From Actinomycetota bacterium (GTDB lineage Bacteria; Actinomycetota; Thermoleophilia; Solirubrobacterales; Thermoleophilaceae), in NCBI GenBank assembly GCA_005883295.1, contig VAWV01000055.1, positions 1 to 19,624 of the forward strand: 19,624 nucleotides of DNA, given 5' to 3'. Positions 1-7,242 of this stretch are shown one piece after another. Position 1 is the first letter of the stretch; every line of letters starts with the position of its first letter. The position numbers and the translations under genes are program-made. The notes beneath the pieces were generated by a model. It was not told the origin of the DNA, made no database searches, and saw only the letters and a program-made list of their open reading frames with translations.

Positions 1-782
1 AACTGCGTCTCGCAGCCCTGGGTGTCCTTGATGTCGCCGTAGGGCCCGTAGAAGGGCAGGATCCCCGCCGACGTGCAGGCGTCGACCATGCGGCCGATCG
101 AGTAGTGCCAGGGGTCCTGCTGGGCCGTCGCGCGCGGCGCGTCCGGGTCGTCGGGGTCGGGGTCCTCGATCACCCGGTACGCCGGGTGCCCGCCGCCCAC
201 GCGCGTCGTCTTCATCCGCCGGAACGCGGCGAGGTCGGCCGGCCCGAAGCTCATGCCCTGCATGCGGGGGCTCGCCGTGGCGATCTCCTCGAGGTTCACG
301 ACCCCAACCGAGGTCTCGAGGATGGCGTGGACGAGGAGCGGCCGCTCGAGTCCGGCCTTGGCCTCGAGCTGCGCCAGCAGGCGGTCCACGTAGTGGATGT
401 CCCACGGCCCCTCGACCTTCGGGACCATGATCACCTCGAGCCTGTCGCCGATCTCCGTGACGAGCCGGGTGATGTCGTCGAGGACCCATGGGCTCTCGAG
501 GCTGTTGATCCGGGTCCACAGCGCGGTGCCGCCGAAGTCGACCTCCTTTGCCACCCGGATGAGCCCTTCGCGGGCCGCCTCCTTCCGGTCCGCCGGGATC
601 GCGTCCTCGAGGTTGCCGAGCAGGATGTCCGCCTCCCTGGCCATGTCCGGCACCTTCGCGGCCATCTTCTCGTTGCTCGCGTCGAAGAAGTGGATCATCC
701 GCGAGGGCTTGACCGGGATCTCGCGCAGGGGCTCGGGAGCGCCGATCGCGAGGGGCTTAAGGAAATCGCGGGGAGGCCGCAT
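1..782 (-). CDS. mcl: L-malyl-CoA/beta-methylmalyl-CoA lyase (CitE/HpcH-HpaI superfamily), 3' end cut by window
   Basis: The minus-strand frame is open from an ATG at 782 to the window edge, giving 260 complete codons of a protein usually about 320-350 residues long. The N-terminus reads KPLAIGAPEP near residues 9-18 and SRMIHFF near 27-33. Then come GNLEDAIP (56-63), RIN (91-93), IPKVEG-like MVPKVEGPWDIH (119-130), HAILETSVG (152-160, with E156) and GPADLA (180-185, with D183). In this family the Glu and Asp of the last two motifs bind Mg2+. The text closely resembles, from memory, the trifunctional Chloroflexus Mcl, which splits malyl-CoA, beta-methylmalyl-CoA and citramalyl-CoA to glyoxylate or pyruvate plus an acyl-CoA. 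It is divergent from a MaoC-type hydratase gene, a natural partner in mesaconyl/methylmalyl-CoA chemistry. Exact substrate is inferred; a citramalyl-CoA role is the main alternative. Confidence 0.9.
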   Translation of the reverse strand, partial: MRPPRDFLKPLAIGAPEPLREIPVKPSRMIHFFDASNEKMAAKVPDMAREADILLGNLEDAIPADRKEAAREGLIRVAKEVDFGGTALWTRINSLESPWVLDDITRLVTEIGDRLEVIMVPKVEGPWDIHYVDRLLAQLEAKAGLERPLLVHAILETSVGVVNLEEIATASPRMQGMSFGPADLAAFRRMKTTRVGGGHPAYRVIEDPDPDDPDAPRATAQQDPWHYSIGRMVDACTSAGILPFYGPYGDIKDTQGCETQ

Positions 783-794
783 GAGCGGCGGTCA

Positions 795-800
795 AATCTA
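795..800 (-). promoter_or_regulatory. Probable -10 box TAGATT for the malyl-CoA lyase gene
   Basis: TAGATT on the minus strand matches the actinobacterial TANNNT -10 consensus and ends 12 bases before the ATG at 782, so the transcript would have only a few untranslated bases. No convincing -35 is visible. A TAAGAT at 809-814 on the plus strand, pointing the other way, could be the -10 of the divergent MaoC gene. The two boxes would then be back to back. Confidence 0.45.
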
Positions 801-884
801 CCGGGAGTTAAGATCGTTCCGCCGGTGACTCGCTCCTGAGCCGGACTGGCCCACGCACGTTTCCGCAAGCGACCAGAGGACCGA

Positions 885-1460
885 ATGAGCGATTCCGCGA
901 CCCATGAGCTCCAGACCGATCAGGCCTCCCGGGAGGCCTCCGGTGCCCATCCCTACGGGCGCTACCTGGAGGACTTCGAGGTCGGCGCCGTCTACAAGCA
1001 CTGGCCGGCCAAGACCATCACAGAGGCAGACGACCACATCTTCTGCCTGCTCACGATGAACCACCACCCGCTGCACATCAACGACGTCTACGCCAAGCAG
1101 TCGCAGCAGGGACGGAACGTGGTGGTCGGCTCGCTCGTGTACTCGATCATGCTCGGCATGTCGGTGAGCGACGTGTCCGGAAAGGCGATCGCCAATCTGG
1201 CGACCGAGGAGCTGTCTCATCCGGCGCCCGTGTTCCACGGCGACACGCTGTTCGTGGAGAGCGAGGTGCTCGAGGTCCGACCCTCGAGCTCCAAGCCCGA
1301 TCGCGGCATCGTGAAGGTCAAGACCGACGCGTACAAGCAGGACGGCACGCTGGTGGCGACGTTCAAGCGCTCCGTCCTCGTACCGCGCCGGCCCGAGGTC
1401 GATCCCACGGCCGCTGCCGTGCCGGCGGACGTGGAGCCGGCGCACAACCCGGACGGATGA
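885..1460 (+). CDS. MaoC-family (hot-dog fold) acyl-CoA hydratase/dehydratase, mesaconyl-CoA hydratase-like
   Basis: This 191-residue protein has the single hot-dog layout of MaoC/hydratase-2 enzymes. The entry YLEDFEVG lies at residues 28-35 and the signature LTMNHHPLHIND at 56-67. In the classical signature (G-D-x-N-P-L-H) an Asp stands where this protein has Asn59, while His64 is kept; this Asn form looks like a subfamily trait. The last 20 residues or so are a loose Pro/Ala tail. The ATG is preceded by AGAGGA at 875-880, a good ribosome site. It is divergent from the malyl-CoA lyase gene, with 102 bases between the starts. That context suggests hydration of a mesaconyl-CoA or similar branched enoyl-CoA to the substrate of the lyase. 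The family call is firm; the substrate is inferred. Confidence 0.85.
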   Translation: MSDSATHELQTDQASREASGAHPYGRYLEDFEVGAVYKHWPAKTITEADDHIFCLLTMNHHPLHINDVYAKQSQQGRNVVVGSLVYSIMLGMSVSDVSGKAIANLATEELSHPAPVFHGDTLFVESEVLEVRPSSSKPDRGIVKVKTDAYKQDGTLVATFKRSVLVPRRPEVDPTAAAVPADVEPAHNPDG

Positions 1461-1542
1461 GCTATCCGGGGCGCTTCGCGGGCTTCCGGGGCAAGATCAC
1501 GCCCAGGTCGCTCGAGCGCCTCGGATCGGCCGGTGCCGGTGG

Positions 1543-1548
1543 TACGGT
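1543..1548 (+). promoter_or_regulatory. Probable -10 box TACGGT, in an element shared with the next gene
   Basis: The element GGTGGTACGGT at 1538-1548 is nearly repeated at 2526-2536 (GGTGGTACCGT) before the paralogous gene downstream. It fits a TANNNT -10 box, followed 37 bases later by the TTG start at 1586. It also argues against the upstream in-frame ATG at 1457, which would be transcribed only from the MaoC promoter. Confidence 0.4.
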
Positions 1549-1585
1549 GGATTCTGCGCAAGGAAGCGTGGAGGAGTCGAGGGCC

Positions 1586-2482
1586 TTGGACGAGCACGAT
1601 CAGTCAACTCCCGCGGGCGGGCACGAGCTGGCTTCGGAGGTGGGCGAGCGGGTCCGCGCCGTCATCAGCGCCGCCGAGGCGGCGGCGAACGCGCTACGCC
1701 ACGAGGCCGACCAGACCGCCGCCGTCCGCCGCCGGGTCGCGGAGGAGGAGGCCCGCCGGATCATCGAGGACGCCAAGGGGGACGCCGACGCGTACCTCGC
1801 GGAGCGGATCCGGCGGATGGAGGAGCTGAGCGACACGGTCGTCGAGCGCGCCGAGGGGATCGTGGCGCGGCTCGATCGTGCGGAGGACGTGCGCCGGCAG
1901 CTGCAGACGCTCGCCGACGCCCTGGGCGAGAGCGCCGAGCGGCTGGCGAACGAGGTGCGGGTGGGCAGCCCGCCGCCGACGGTGCGGTCGCCGTCCGCGC
2001 CTCCCGCGTCCGCTGCACAGCCCGTCCCCGGCCAAGGGCCGCTGCCCGCGGCCGCCGAGCCGCCGGTGGCCGAACCCGCGCCGGCGCCGGAGGCCGCGGC
2101 GGCCGACGTCGCCGCGCCCGATCCGGGCGCGCCCGCGCTCGAGCACGCTCCGCCGCCTGCGCCGTCCGACCGGGCCGAGCCCGCAGCAGCGGTGCCGGAT
2201 GCCGATGGCTCCGACGTGGTGAGGATCGACCGGCGGGAGCCTCCGGCGCCCGAGCCGGCGGCCGGCACGCCCGACCGCCGCGAGGCCGACGAGCAGCTCA
2301 GCGCCCGCCTGGTGGCCCTGCAGATGGCCGTCGCCGGCGGCGCCCGCGGCGAGGTGGAGGTGCACCTGCTGCGGACGTTCGACCTCGAGGACCTGACCTC
2401 GATCCTCGACGACGTCTTCGGCCAGGGGACGGATGCCGACAAGCGCGTCGCCTGGCCCCGCCCGGCGGGCGGCGCCGCCTGA
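1586..2482 (+). CDS. Coiled-coil protein of unknown function with Ala/Pro linker and C-terminal LDDVFG module (paralogue 1)
   Basis: Read from the TTG at 1586 this is 298 residues. The TTG is preceded by GGAGGAG at 1570-1576. An in-frame ATG at 1457 overlaps the MaoC stop and would add 43 residues. I prefer TTG because the resulting start (MDEHDQ) matches that of the paralogue downstream (MDAVDQ). Residues 20-125 are a charged, heptad-rich helix resembling DivIVA or ATP-synthase b coiled coils. Residues 126-235 are a low-complexity Ala/Pro/Glu linker. Residues 241-279 form a compact, probably helical module starting RLVALQMAVAG and ending ILDDVFG. There is no signal peptide or membrane segment. 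A cytoplasmic scaffold or cell-envelope organiser is possible, but no function can be assigned from sequence. Confidence 0.75.
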   Translation: MDEHDQSTPAGGHELASEVGERVRAVISAAEAAANALRHEADQTAAVRRRVAEEEARRIIEDAKGDADAYLAERIRRMEELSDTVVERAEGIVARLDRAEDVRRQLQTLADALGESAERLANEVRVGSPPPTVRSPSAPPASAAQPVPGQGPLPAAAEPPVAEPAPAPEAAAADVAAPDPGAPALEHAPPPAPSDRAEPAAAVPDADGSDVVRIDRREPPAPEPAAGTPDRREADEQLSARLVALQMAVAGGARGEVEVHLLRTFDLEDLTSILDDVFGQGTDADKRVAWPRPAGGAA

Positions 2483-2530
2483 CGCGCGGGTTCCGTCCGG
2501 ACCTCCCTTTTCCATTACGCCATGCGGTGG

Positions 2531-2536
2531 TACCGT
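2531..2536 (+). promoter_or_regulatory. Probable -10 box TACCGT for paralogue 2
   Basis: TACCGT lies within GGTGGTACCGT at 2526-2536, almost identical to the element before paralogue 1. Both genes thus appear to carry their own related promoters rather than relying on readthrough. The ATGs at 2553 and 2586 lie 16 and 49 bases beyond the box. No clear -35 is seen. Confidence 0.4.
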
Positions 2537-2585
2537 TGCCTCAGGCTGAAGCATGGATCGCCAGGGGCCTGACAAGTCGGCACGC

Positions 2586-3266
2586 ATGGACGCCGTCGAC
2601 CAAGTGAACGACGCGTCGTTCGCGACGGACACGTCCGCGCGCGTCGGCGCAATCCTGGCGCGGGCCGAGGCGCGCGCCGAGGCGGTGCGCGAGCAGTCCG
2701 AGCAGTTCGCGGCGGAGACGCGCCGCGCGGCGCGGCGCGAGGCGGATCAGGTGGCCGAGGACGCGCGCCGCGCAGCCGAGGCCGCCGCGCGCGCCCGCGT
2801 CGGAAGGATCTCCGAGCTGCGGGCCTCGATCGCCGCTCGTGCGGGGTCGCTCGTCGAGGGCCTCGAGGGCGGCGAGCTGACGGCCGCGAGGCTGGAGGAG
2901 CTCGTCGAGGCGCTCGGCGAGGGCGCCGACCGGATCCTCGATGACCTCCAGGCCGGCGACGACCGCCGTGGGCGGTTCGAGCCGGCGATTCCGGCAGAGC
3001 CGCGGGGCGGCGCCTTTGCCCGGTCATCCGATCCCTCCCCCGAGCGGGACGGCCCGGAGCCGGTGCAGATCGCGGATCCGATCCCGGAGGGCGCACCGAT
3101 TGCCCGCCGGCCAGGTCGCTCGAACGCACGCGCGGCCGCCGTGCTCATGGCGATCCAGGGGATCGACCGCGACGAGGTGGCCAGGCGCCTCGCTCGCGAG
3201 CACGGGCTCGCGGAGTCCGACGAGCTGCTGGACGACGTGTTCGGCCGCGCGGACGCGCCCGCGTAG
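2586..3266 (+). CDS. Coiled-coil protein of unknown function with C-terminal LDDVFG module (paralogue 2)
   Basis: This 226-residue protein is a shorter paralogue of the gene before it. The start at 2586 (MDAVDQ) aligns with the neighbour's MDEHDQ. An ATG at 2553 would add 11 residues and cannot be excluded, since neither has a strong ribosome site. Residues 17-120 are a heptad-rich coiled coil aligning with few gaps to paralogue 1: ARVGAILARAEA matches ERVRAVISAAEA, and LVEALGEGADRIL matches LADALGESAERLA. Residues 125-178 are a flexible linker about half as long as the neighbour's. Residues 182-220 are the shared module, 39 residues in both proteins, ending LLDDVFG. There is no signal or membrane segment. 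The pair looks like a tandem duplication followed by divergence of the linker. Function is unknown. Confidence 0.75.
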   Translation: MDAVDQVNDASFATDTSARVGAILARAEARAEAVREQSEQFAAETRRAARREADQVAEDARRAAEAAARARVGRISELRASIAARAGSLVEGLEGGELTAARLEELVEALGEGADRILDDLQAGDDRRGRFEPAIPAEPRGGAFARSSDPSPERDGPEPVQIADPIPEGAPIARRPGRSNARAAAVLMAIQGIDRDEVARRLAREHGLAESDELLDDVFGRADAPA

Positions 3267-3275
3267 CCAGCAGGC

Positions 3276-4418
3276 CTACTCGGCCAGGAACTCCGCCACC
3301 CGGCCCACCTCCGCCTCCAGCGTGTGCTCGCGTACGCGGTCCAGGCCGGCCGCCACGAGCCGCGCCCGGAGCTCGGGGTCCCGCCCCAGTCGCGCCAGGT
3401 CCTCGGCGGGGCGCTCCGGGTCGCCGGGCGGGACCAGCAGCGCGGCGCCCTCCGCGGCCGCAGGTACGCCGCCCACCTCGGTGGCGACGACCGGAAGCGC
3501 GGCGGCGAATGCCTCGAACAGCACCTGGGGCAGGCCCTCCGTCCACGACACGTGCAGGAACGCGTGGCTCGAGCGGTACAGCTCCGGGAGGCCACCGTCG
3601 ATCGGCACGTAGCCGCGCACGTCGGCCGCTTCCTCCACGCCGAACTCGCGCAGCCGCTCGCGCAGGGCGGGCTCGAGCGGCCCCTCGCCGGCCACCACCA
3701 GCCGCCAGCGGGGGTCCCGCTCGCGCAGCCTGGCGAGTATGTCGGCGAGCAGGAGCGGGTTCTTCTCGCGCTCGAGCCGCCCGACGCTGAGGGCCACGAG
3801 CTCGCCGTCGTAGCTGCGATCCGCCGCCTCCGCGGGCGAGGCGATCTGGTCGTCCCGCACCAGCGAGACCGTGATCGGCAGGACCCGCGGCGCGCGCTCG
3901 TAGTGCCGCGCGAGCTCCGGGCCGACGACCACCACGGGGAAGCGGCGGGCGAGCCGGCGGTAGACCGCGTCGAGCAGCCGTGCCGCGGCGTGGACCCAGC
4001 GGCGGCCGGGGTGGCGGCTCCGCACGTACTCCAGGGTGTCCTGGCGCACGCCGAGCGCCACGCGCCGGCCCCGCATCGCCGCCATAAGCGCGAACAGGAC
4101 CGACAGCGCGTAGGGCCCGAGCAGCCAGACCGTGTCCGCCTCTCGAAGCACGCGCCAGAAGCGCGCGAGCGAGCGGACCATGGCCGGGACCGAGCGGCGC
4201 GCGTCGACGAGGCTCGGGTAGTGGGGGAGGGGGACGAACTCCACCGTGTCGGGCAGGCGGTAGTGGGAGGCGCCAGAGCGCGGATCGAGCCGCCCCACGA
4301 TCACGAGCCGCTCCACGTGCGAGGCGAGCTCCGCGAGGAAGAGGGCGAAGGCGCGCTCCGCGTAGACGGCGTCGCCTTCGCGCCGGTAGACGTAGTCGGT
4401 GTAGACGGCGAGCCGCAC
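3276..4418 (-). CDS. Glycosyltransferase family 4 (GT-B fold)
   Basis: This 380-residue protein has the two Rossmann-like halves of GT-B enzymes. The N-terminal acceptor half covers about 1-190. The C-terminal nucleotide-sugar half has SVGRLEREKNP at 211-221, AGEGPL at 243-248 and the GT4 E-x7-E motif (E294 and E302, in EGLPQVLFE). VVATEVGGVP follows, as is typical of retaining GT4 transferases. It should add one sugar from an NDP-sugar to the lipid-linked repeat at the cytoplasmic face of the membrane. The start is GTG. The gene lies 8 bases after the GT2 gene on the same strand, so the two are surely one operon. The 3' end faces the coiled-coil gene with only 9 bases between stops. The sugar transferred cannot be read from sequence. 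Confidence 0.92.
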   Translation of the reverse strand: MRLAVYTDYVYRREGDAVYAERAFALFLAELASHVERLVIVGRLDPRSGASHYRLPDTVEFVPLPHYPSLVDARRSVPAMVRSLARFWRVLREADTVWLLGPYALSVLFALMAAMRGRRVALGVRQDTLEYVRSRHPGRRWVHAAARLLDAVYRRLARRFPVVVVGPELARHYERAPRVLPITVSLVRDDQIASPAEAADRSYDGELVALSVGRLEREKNPLLLADILARLRERDPRWRLVVAGEGPLEPALRERLREFGVEEAADVRGYVPIDGGLPELYRSSHAFLHVSWTEGLPQVLFEAFAAALPVVATEVGGVPAAAEGAALLVPPGDPERPAEDLARLGRDPELRARLVAAGLDRVREHTLEAEVGRVAEFLAE

Positions 4419-4426
4419 GGCCCCGG

Positions 4427-5479
4427 CTAGTCGTCCCTGCGGCGCGCGATCCGCGCCAGGGCCGCCAGCGGCGGTCCGAAGCGGACCGAGCCGGCGAGGA
4501 ACCCGAACCCCCAGGCCCCGTGCATGACCGCGTAGACGACCGGCAGGGCGGCGGAGTCGCTCGCCGCGGCTCGGCCCAGCGTGCGCGCGCTCGCGGCGCC
4601 CACGCCCAGCGCGTAGACGCCCAGCGCGGCGCGGGCGCCGGTGCGGATCGGCGGGGGGGCGAAGACGGCGCCCAGCGCAGCGATCGCGAGCAGCGGCGCG
4701 AACAGGTGCCGCGCGCCCAGGCTCTCCGGGTGCCGCGCAGCGGTCTTCGCGCGGTAGTTCCCGTAGCGCCAGTACTGGCGGGCGAGACCGCGGAGGCTGT
4801 CACGGGGCACGTAGCGGGCGGCCAGCTCCGGGATCGACACGATCCTGCCCCCGGAGCGCAGCACCCGCGCGGCGAGCTCCGAGTCCTGGTTGATCGGCCA
4901 GCCCTCGTCCCAGCCGCCGTGCTCCTCGACCGTGGAGCGGAGCCACAGCCCGGCGAACACGCCGGTGTCGAGCTCGCGCTCCCCGCCGGCCGCCCCGTCC
5001 GCGCCCCAGCGCGCGGAGCCACCGGTGCCGAACCAGGAGCCGAGCGCGAGCGCCACCCGCCGCGACCACCTGCCCACGCCGTGCGGCACCTGCGGCCCGG
5101 CCACCCAGACCACGTCCCCGCGGCGCAGGCGCTCCACGCCGCGCGCGATGTAGTCCTCCGGATAGAAGGTGTGCGCGTCCATCCGAACGATGTAGTCGCC
5201 CCGGGCTTGTCGCAGGCCCACGTTCAGACCCGCCGTGGAGGACCGGCCCGGGTTCTCGAAGACCCGGATCCGCGGGTCCTCGGCCGCGAGCTCCTCCAGG
5301 ATCGCCCTTGTGCTGTCCTCGGAGCGCCCATCCATGAACAGGAACTCGAGCGTCCCGTCGAAGCGCTGCGCCTGCATCGCCGCGACGGAGTCGCGGATGT
5401 GGCGCTCCTCGTTCAGCACCGGGACGAGCACGCTGGCGTCCACGTGCCGGCCGTCCCCTGTCTTCGAGTCAGTGCCCAT
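4427..5479 (-). CDS. Glycosyltransferase family 2, ExoA-like, with C-terminal membrane segments
   Basis: This 350-residue protein is a GT-A family 2 transferase. It has VLVPVLNEERHI (17-28), the Asp of FMDGRSEDST (D50), the metal site D-x-H at 101-103 (VRMDAHTFYP), the catalytic-loop acid in NQDSEL (197-202) and QYWRYG at 235-240, in the position of the family's (Q/R)xxRW signature. From about 257 to 335 there are two or three hydrophobic membrane segments, and the C-terminus is basic. This plan resembles ExoA of succinoglycan synthesis, an inverting membrane-bound enzyme that extends a lipid-linked sugar. It is the first gene of a two-gene operon with the GT4 transferase. The donor sugar is unknown. 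The ATG has a weak GAGAAG ribosome site and a TATCGT -10 box close upstream. Confidence 0.92.
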   Translation of the reverse strand: MGTDSKTGDGRHVDASVLVPVLNEERHIRDSVAAMQAQRFDGTLEFLFMDGRSEDSTRAILEELAAEDPRIRVFENPGRSSTAGLNVGLRQARGDYIVRMDAHTFYPEDYIARGVERLRRGDVVWVAGPQVPHGVGRWSRRVALALGSWFGTGGSARWGADGAAGGERELDTGVFAGLWLRSTVEEHGGWDEGWPINQDSELAARVLRSGGRIVSIPELAARYVPRDSLRGLARQYWRYGNYRAKTAARHPESLGARHLFAPLLAIAALGAVFAPPPIRTGARAALGVYALGVGAASARTLGRAAASDSAALPVVYAVMHGAWGFGFLAGSVRFGPPLAALARIARRRDD

Positions 5480-5494
5480 GGTTCGCTTCTCGGC

Positions 5495-5500
5495 ACGATA
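5495..5500 (-). promoter_or_regulatory. Probable -10 box TATCGT for the GT2-GT4 operon
   Basis: TATCGT on the minus strand fits TANNNT and ends 15 bases before the GT2 start codon, giving a leader of roughly 8-10 bases. The -35 region is weak by eye. It lies in the 170-base divergent region shared with the Wzc-like gene, so the two operons could be co-regulated. Confidence 0.4.
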
Positions 5501-5634
5501 TGCGCCAGGCCCGCGTCTTGAGGTAAATCACACGAGGTCGTCTGCCGATGTAGTGAGGGTCCATGGCGGCCGGCGGAACACACTCGAACGGGATCGGACC
5601 CGGCGAGGACGCGGTGATCGTCGCCGCCTCCGCC

Positions 5635-5640
5635 TACCAT
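5635..5640 (+). promoter_or_regulatory. Probable -10 box TACCAT for the Wzc-like gene
   Basis: TACCAT fits TANNNT and ends 9 bases before the ATG at 5650, predicting an almost leaderless mRNA. If used, it excludes the upstream in-frame ATG at 5563, because the box would lie inside that longer reading frame. Confidence 0.35.
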
Positions 5641-5649
5641 GGGGGTCTC

Positions 5650-7227
5650 ATGCCAGCGCGTGACGGGAGCAAGCGGTCGGCCGAATGGCTGAGGCCGCGG
5701 GTCGAGCAGCAGGGTCTTCAGCGTTACGTCAACACGATCCGCGAGCGGATCCGGCTGATCCTCGCGATAACGCTGCTCACCACCGCCGCTGCCGTCGCCT
5801 ACGTGGTCACGGCCAGCAAGGAGTACACGGCGGAGGCGGACATCCTTGTCACGCCGGTGTCCCAGAGCGACACCGCTCTCGCGGGGCTCCCGCTCATCCG
5901 CCAGTCGAGCGATCCCACCCGCGACGTGGAGACAGCCGCGCGGCTGGTGGTCACCCGCGCCGTGGCCGTGCGCGCCAAGGCCCAGCTCAACCTGAGCGAC
6001 GGCCCGAACCTGATCCAGCAGCACGTCAGGGCCGATCCGGTGGCGCAGAGCAACCTGGTCGCGATCACCGCCACCGCCCACAGCAACACGGAGGCCCGCG
6101 ACCTGGCCAACGCGTTCGCCACCGGCTTCATCTCGCTCCAGACGGAGCGGCTCCACCGTGCCGTTGCGCGCCAGCTCGCCGCCCTCGCGCCGCGGGTGCG
6201 CGCCCTGAGCCCGGCCGAGCGCGCCGCGCCCGATTCCCCGGCCAGCACGTACGCCCGGCTCCAGACGCTGCAGACCCAGGACGATCCCACGCTCAACATG
6301 CAGACGCCGGCCTCGCTGCCCGGCGGCCCGTCGTGGCCGAAGACCAAGCTGAGCATCGTCGCCGGCGTGCTCGCGGGCCTGATCCTCGGCATCGGCGGCG
6401 CGTTCGCTCTCCAGGTGCTCGATCCGCGCCTGCGGCGCGAGGAGCAGCTTCGCGCGCTGTACGGGCTTCCCATCCTCGGGCGCATCCCCAAGGAGTCCGG
6501 CCGCCGCTCCCAGCGGGCGCTCGCCCCCGAGCGACTGTCCCCGTCCACGCTCGAGTCCTACAGGACGCTCCGCGCCACGCTCGCCGCGTCCCGCCGCGGC
6601 GCCCAGACGGAGGCGCCCGCCGTCCTGGTCACGAGCCCCTCGCCGTCCGAGGGCAAGACCACGACGGCGATCAACCTGGCGTCCTCGCTCGCACTCGCCG
6701 GCAACACGGTGATCCTCATCGAGGCCGACCTTCGCCGCCCTGCGATCGGCGAGGCGCTCGAGGTCAGCGCCACACACGGCACCGGTAGCGTCCTCCTCGG
6801 GATGGCGTCGTTCCAGGACGCGCTTGTCGAGACCAAGGCCTACGGCCGCTACCTCCGCCTGCTGCTCGCCGACAAGAGCGGCGCCGCGAGCGGGTTCATG
6901 GCCGACCAGCTGTTCCTGCCGGCGGCCCAGGACCTCGTCCAGGAGGCCAAGCAGCTGGCCGACTACGTCGTCGTCGACTCGCCTCCGCTCAGCGAGGTGA
7001 TCGACGCGCTGCCGCTCGCTCAGCAGGCTGATGAGGTGCTCGTGGTCGTCCGGCTCGGCAAGACCCAGCTCACGAAGCTCCAGAACCTGGGGGAGCTCCT
7101 CGCGCGCCACGACATCGAGCCGGTGGGCTTCGCCGTCCTCGGTGTCCCGTCGACGGGCGAGGGCTACTACTACACGCCCAGCACCACCCCCTCCGAGCGC
7201 AGCCGCGCCCGAGCGGCTAGTACGTAG
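5650..7227 (+). CDS. Wzc/CpsC-CpsD-type polysaccharide chain-length regulator with BY-kinase-like domain
   Basis: Read from ATG 5650 this is 525 residues; an ATG at 5563 would add 29 unremarkable residues. A first membrane helix (36-55) and a second (232-255) bracket a Wzz-type outer domain. The cytoplasmic part has a Walker A motif SPSEGKTTTA (331-340), an A' motif ILIEADLRRP (355-364), a Walker B YVVVDSPP (439-446) and a tyrosine cluster YYY at 506-508 near the C-terminus. This is the fused CapA-CapB layout of bacterial tyrosine kinases that set polymer length with Wzy. Two oddities are Glu358, where the A' motif normally has Asp (IDADLRRP), and a poorly conserved stretch at 400-430, where relatives usually read LPAG...NPSELL. 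The Wzy-like gene follows after 15 bases. The likely partner phosphatase is the CpsB-like protein encoded further on. Confidence 0.9.
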   Translation: MPARDGSKRSAEWLRPRVEQQGLQRYVNTIRERIRLILAITLLTTAAAVAYVVTASKEYTAEADILVTPVSQSDTALAGLPLIRQSSDPTRDVETAARLVVTRAVAVRAKAQLNLSDGPNLIQQHVRADPVAQSNLVAITATAHSNTEARDLANAFATGFISLQTERLHRAVARQLAALAPRVRALSPAERAAPDSPASTYARLQTLQTQDDPTLNMQTPASLPGGPSWPKTKLSIVAGVLAGLILGIGGAFALQVLDPRLRREEQLRALYGLPILGRIPKESGRRSQRALAPERLSPSTLESYRTLRATLAASRRGAQTEAPAVLVTSPSPSEGKTTTAINLASSLALAGNTVILIEADLRRPAIGEALEVSATHGTGSVLLGMASFQDALVETKAYGRYLRLLLADKSGAASGFMADQLFLPAAQDLVQEAKQLADYVVVDSPPLSEVIDALPLAQQADEVLVVVRLGKTQLTKLQNLGELLARHDIEPVGFAVLGVPSTGEGYYYTPSTTPSERSRARAAST

Positions 7228-7242
7228 GGCCGGCGCCCGCTG

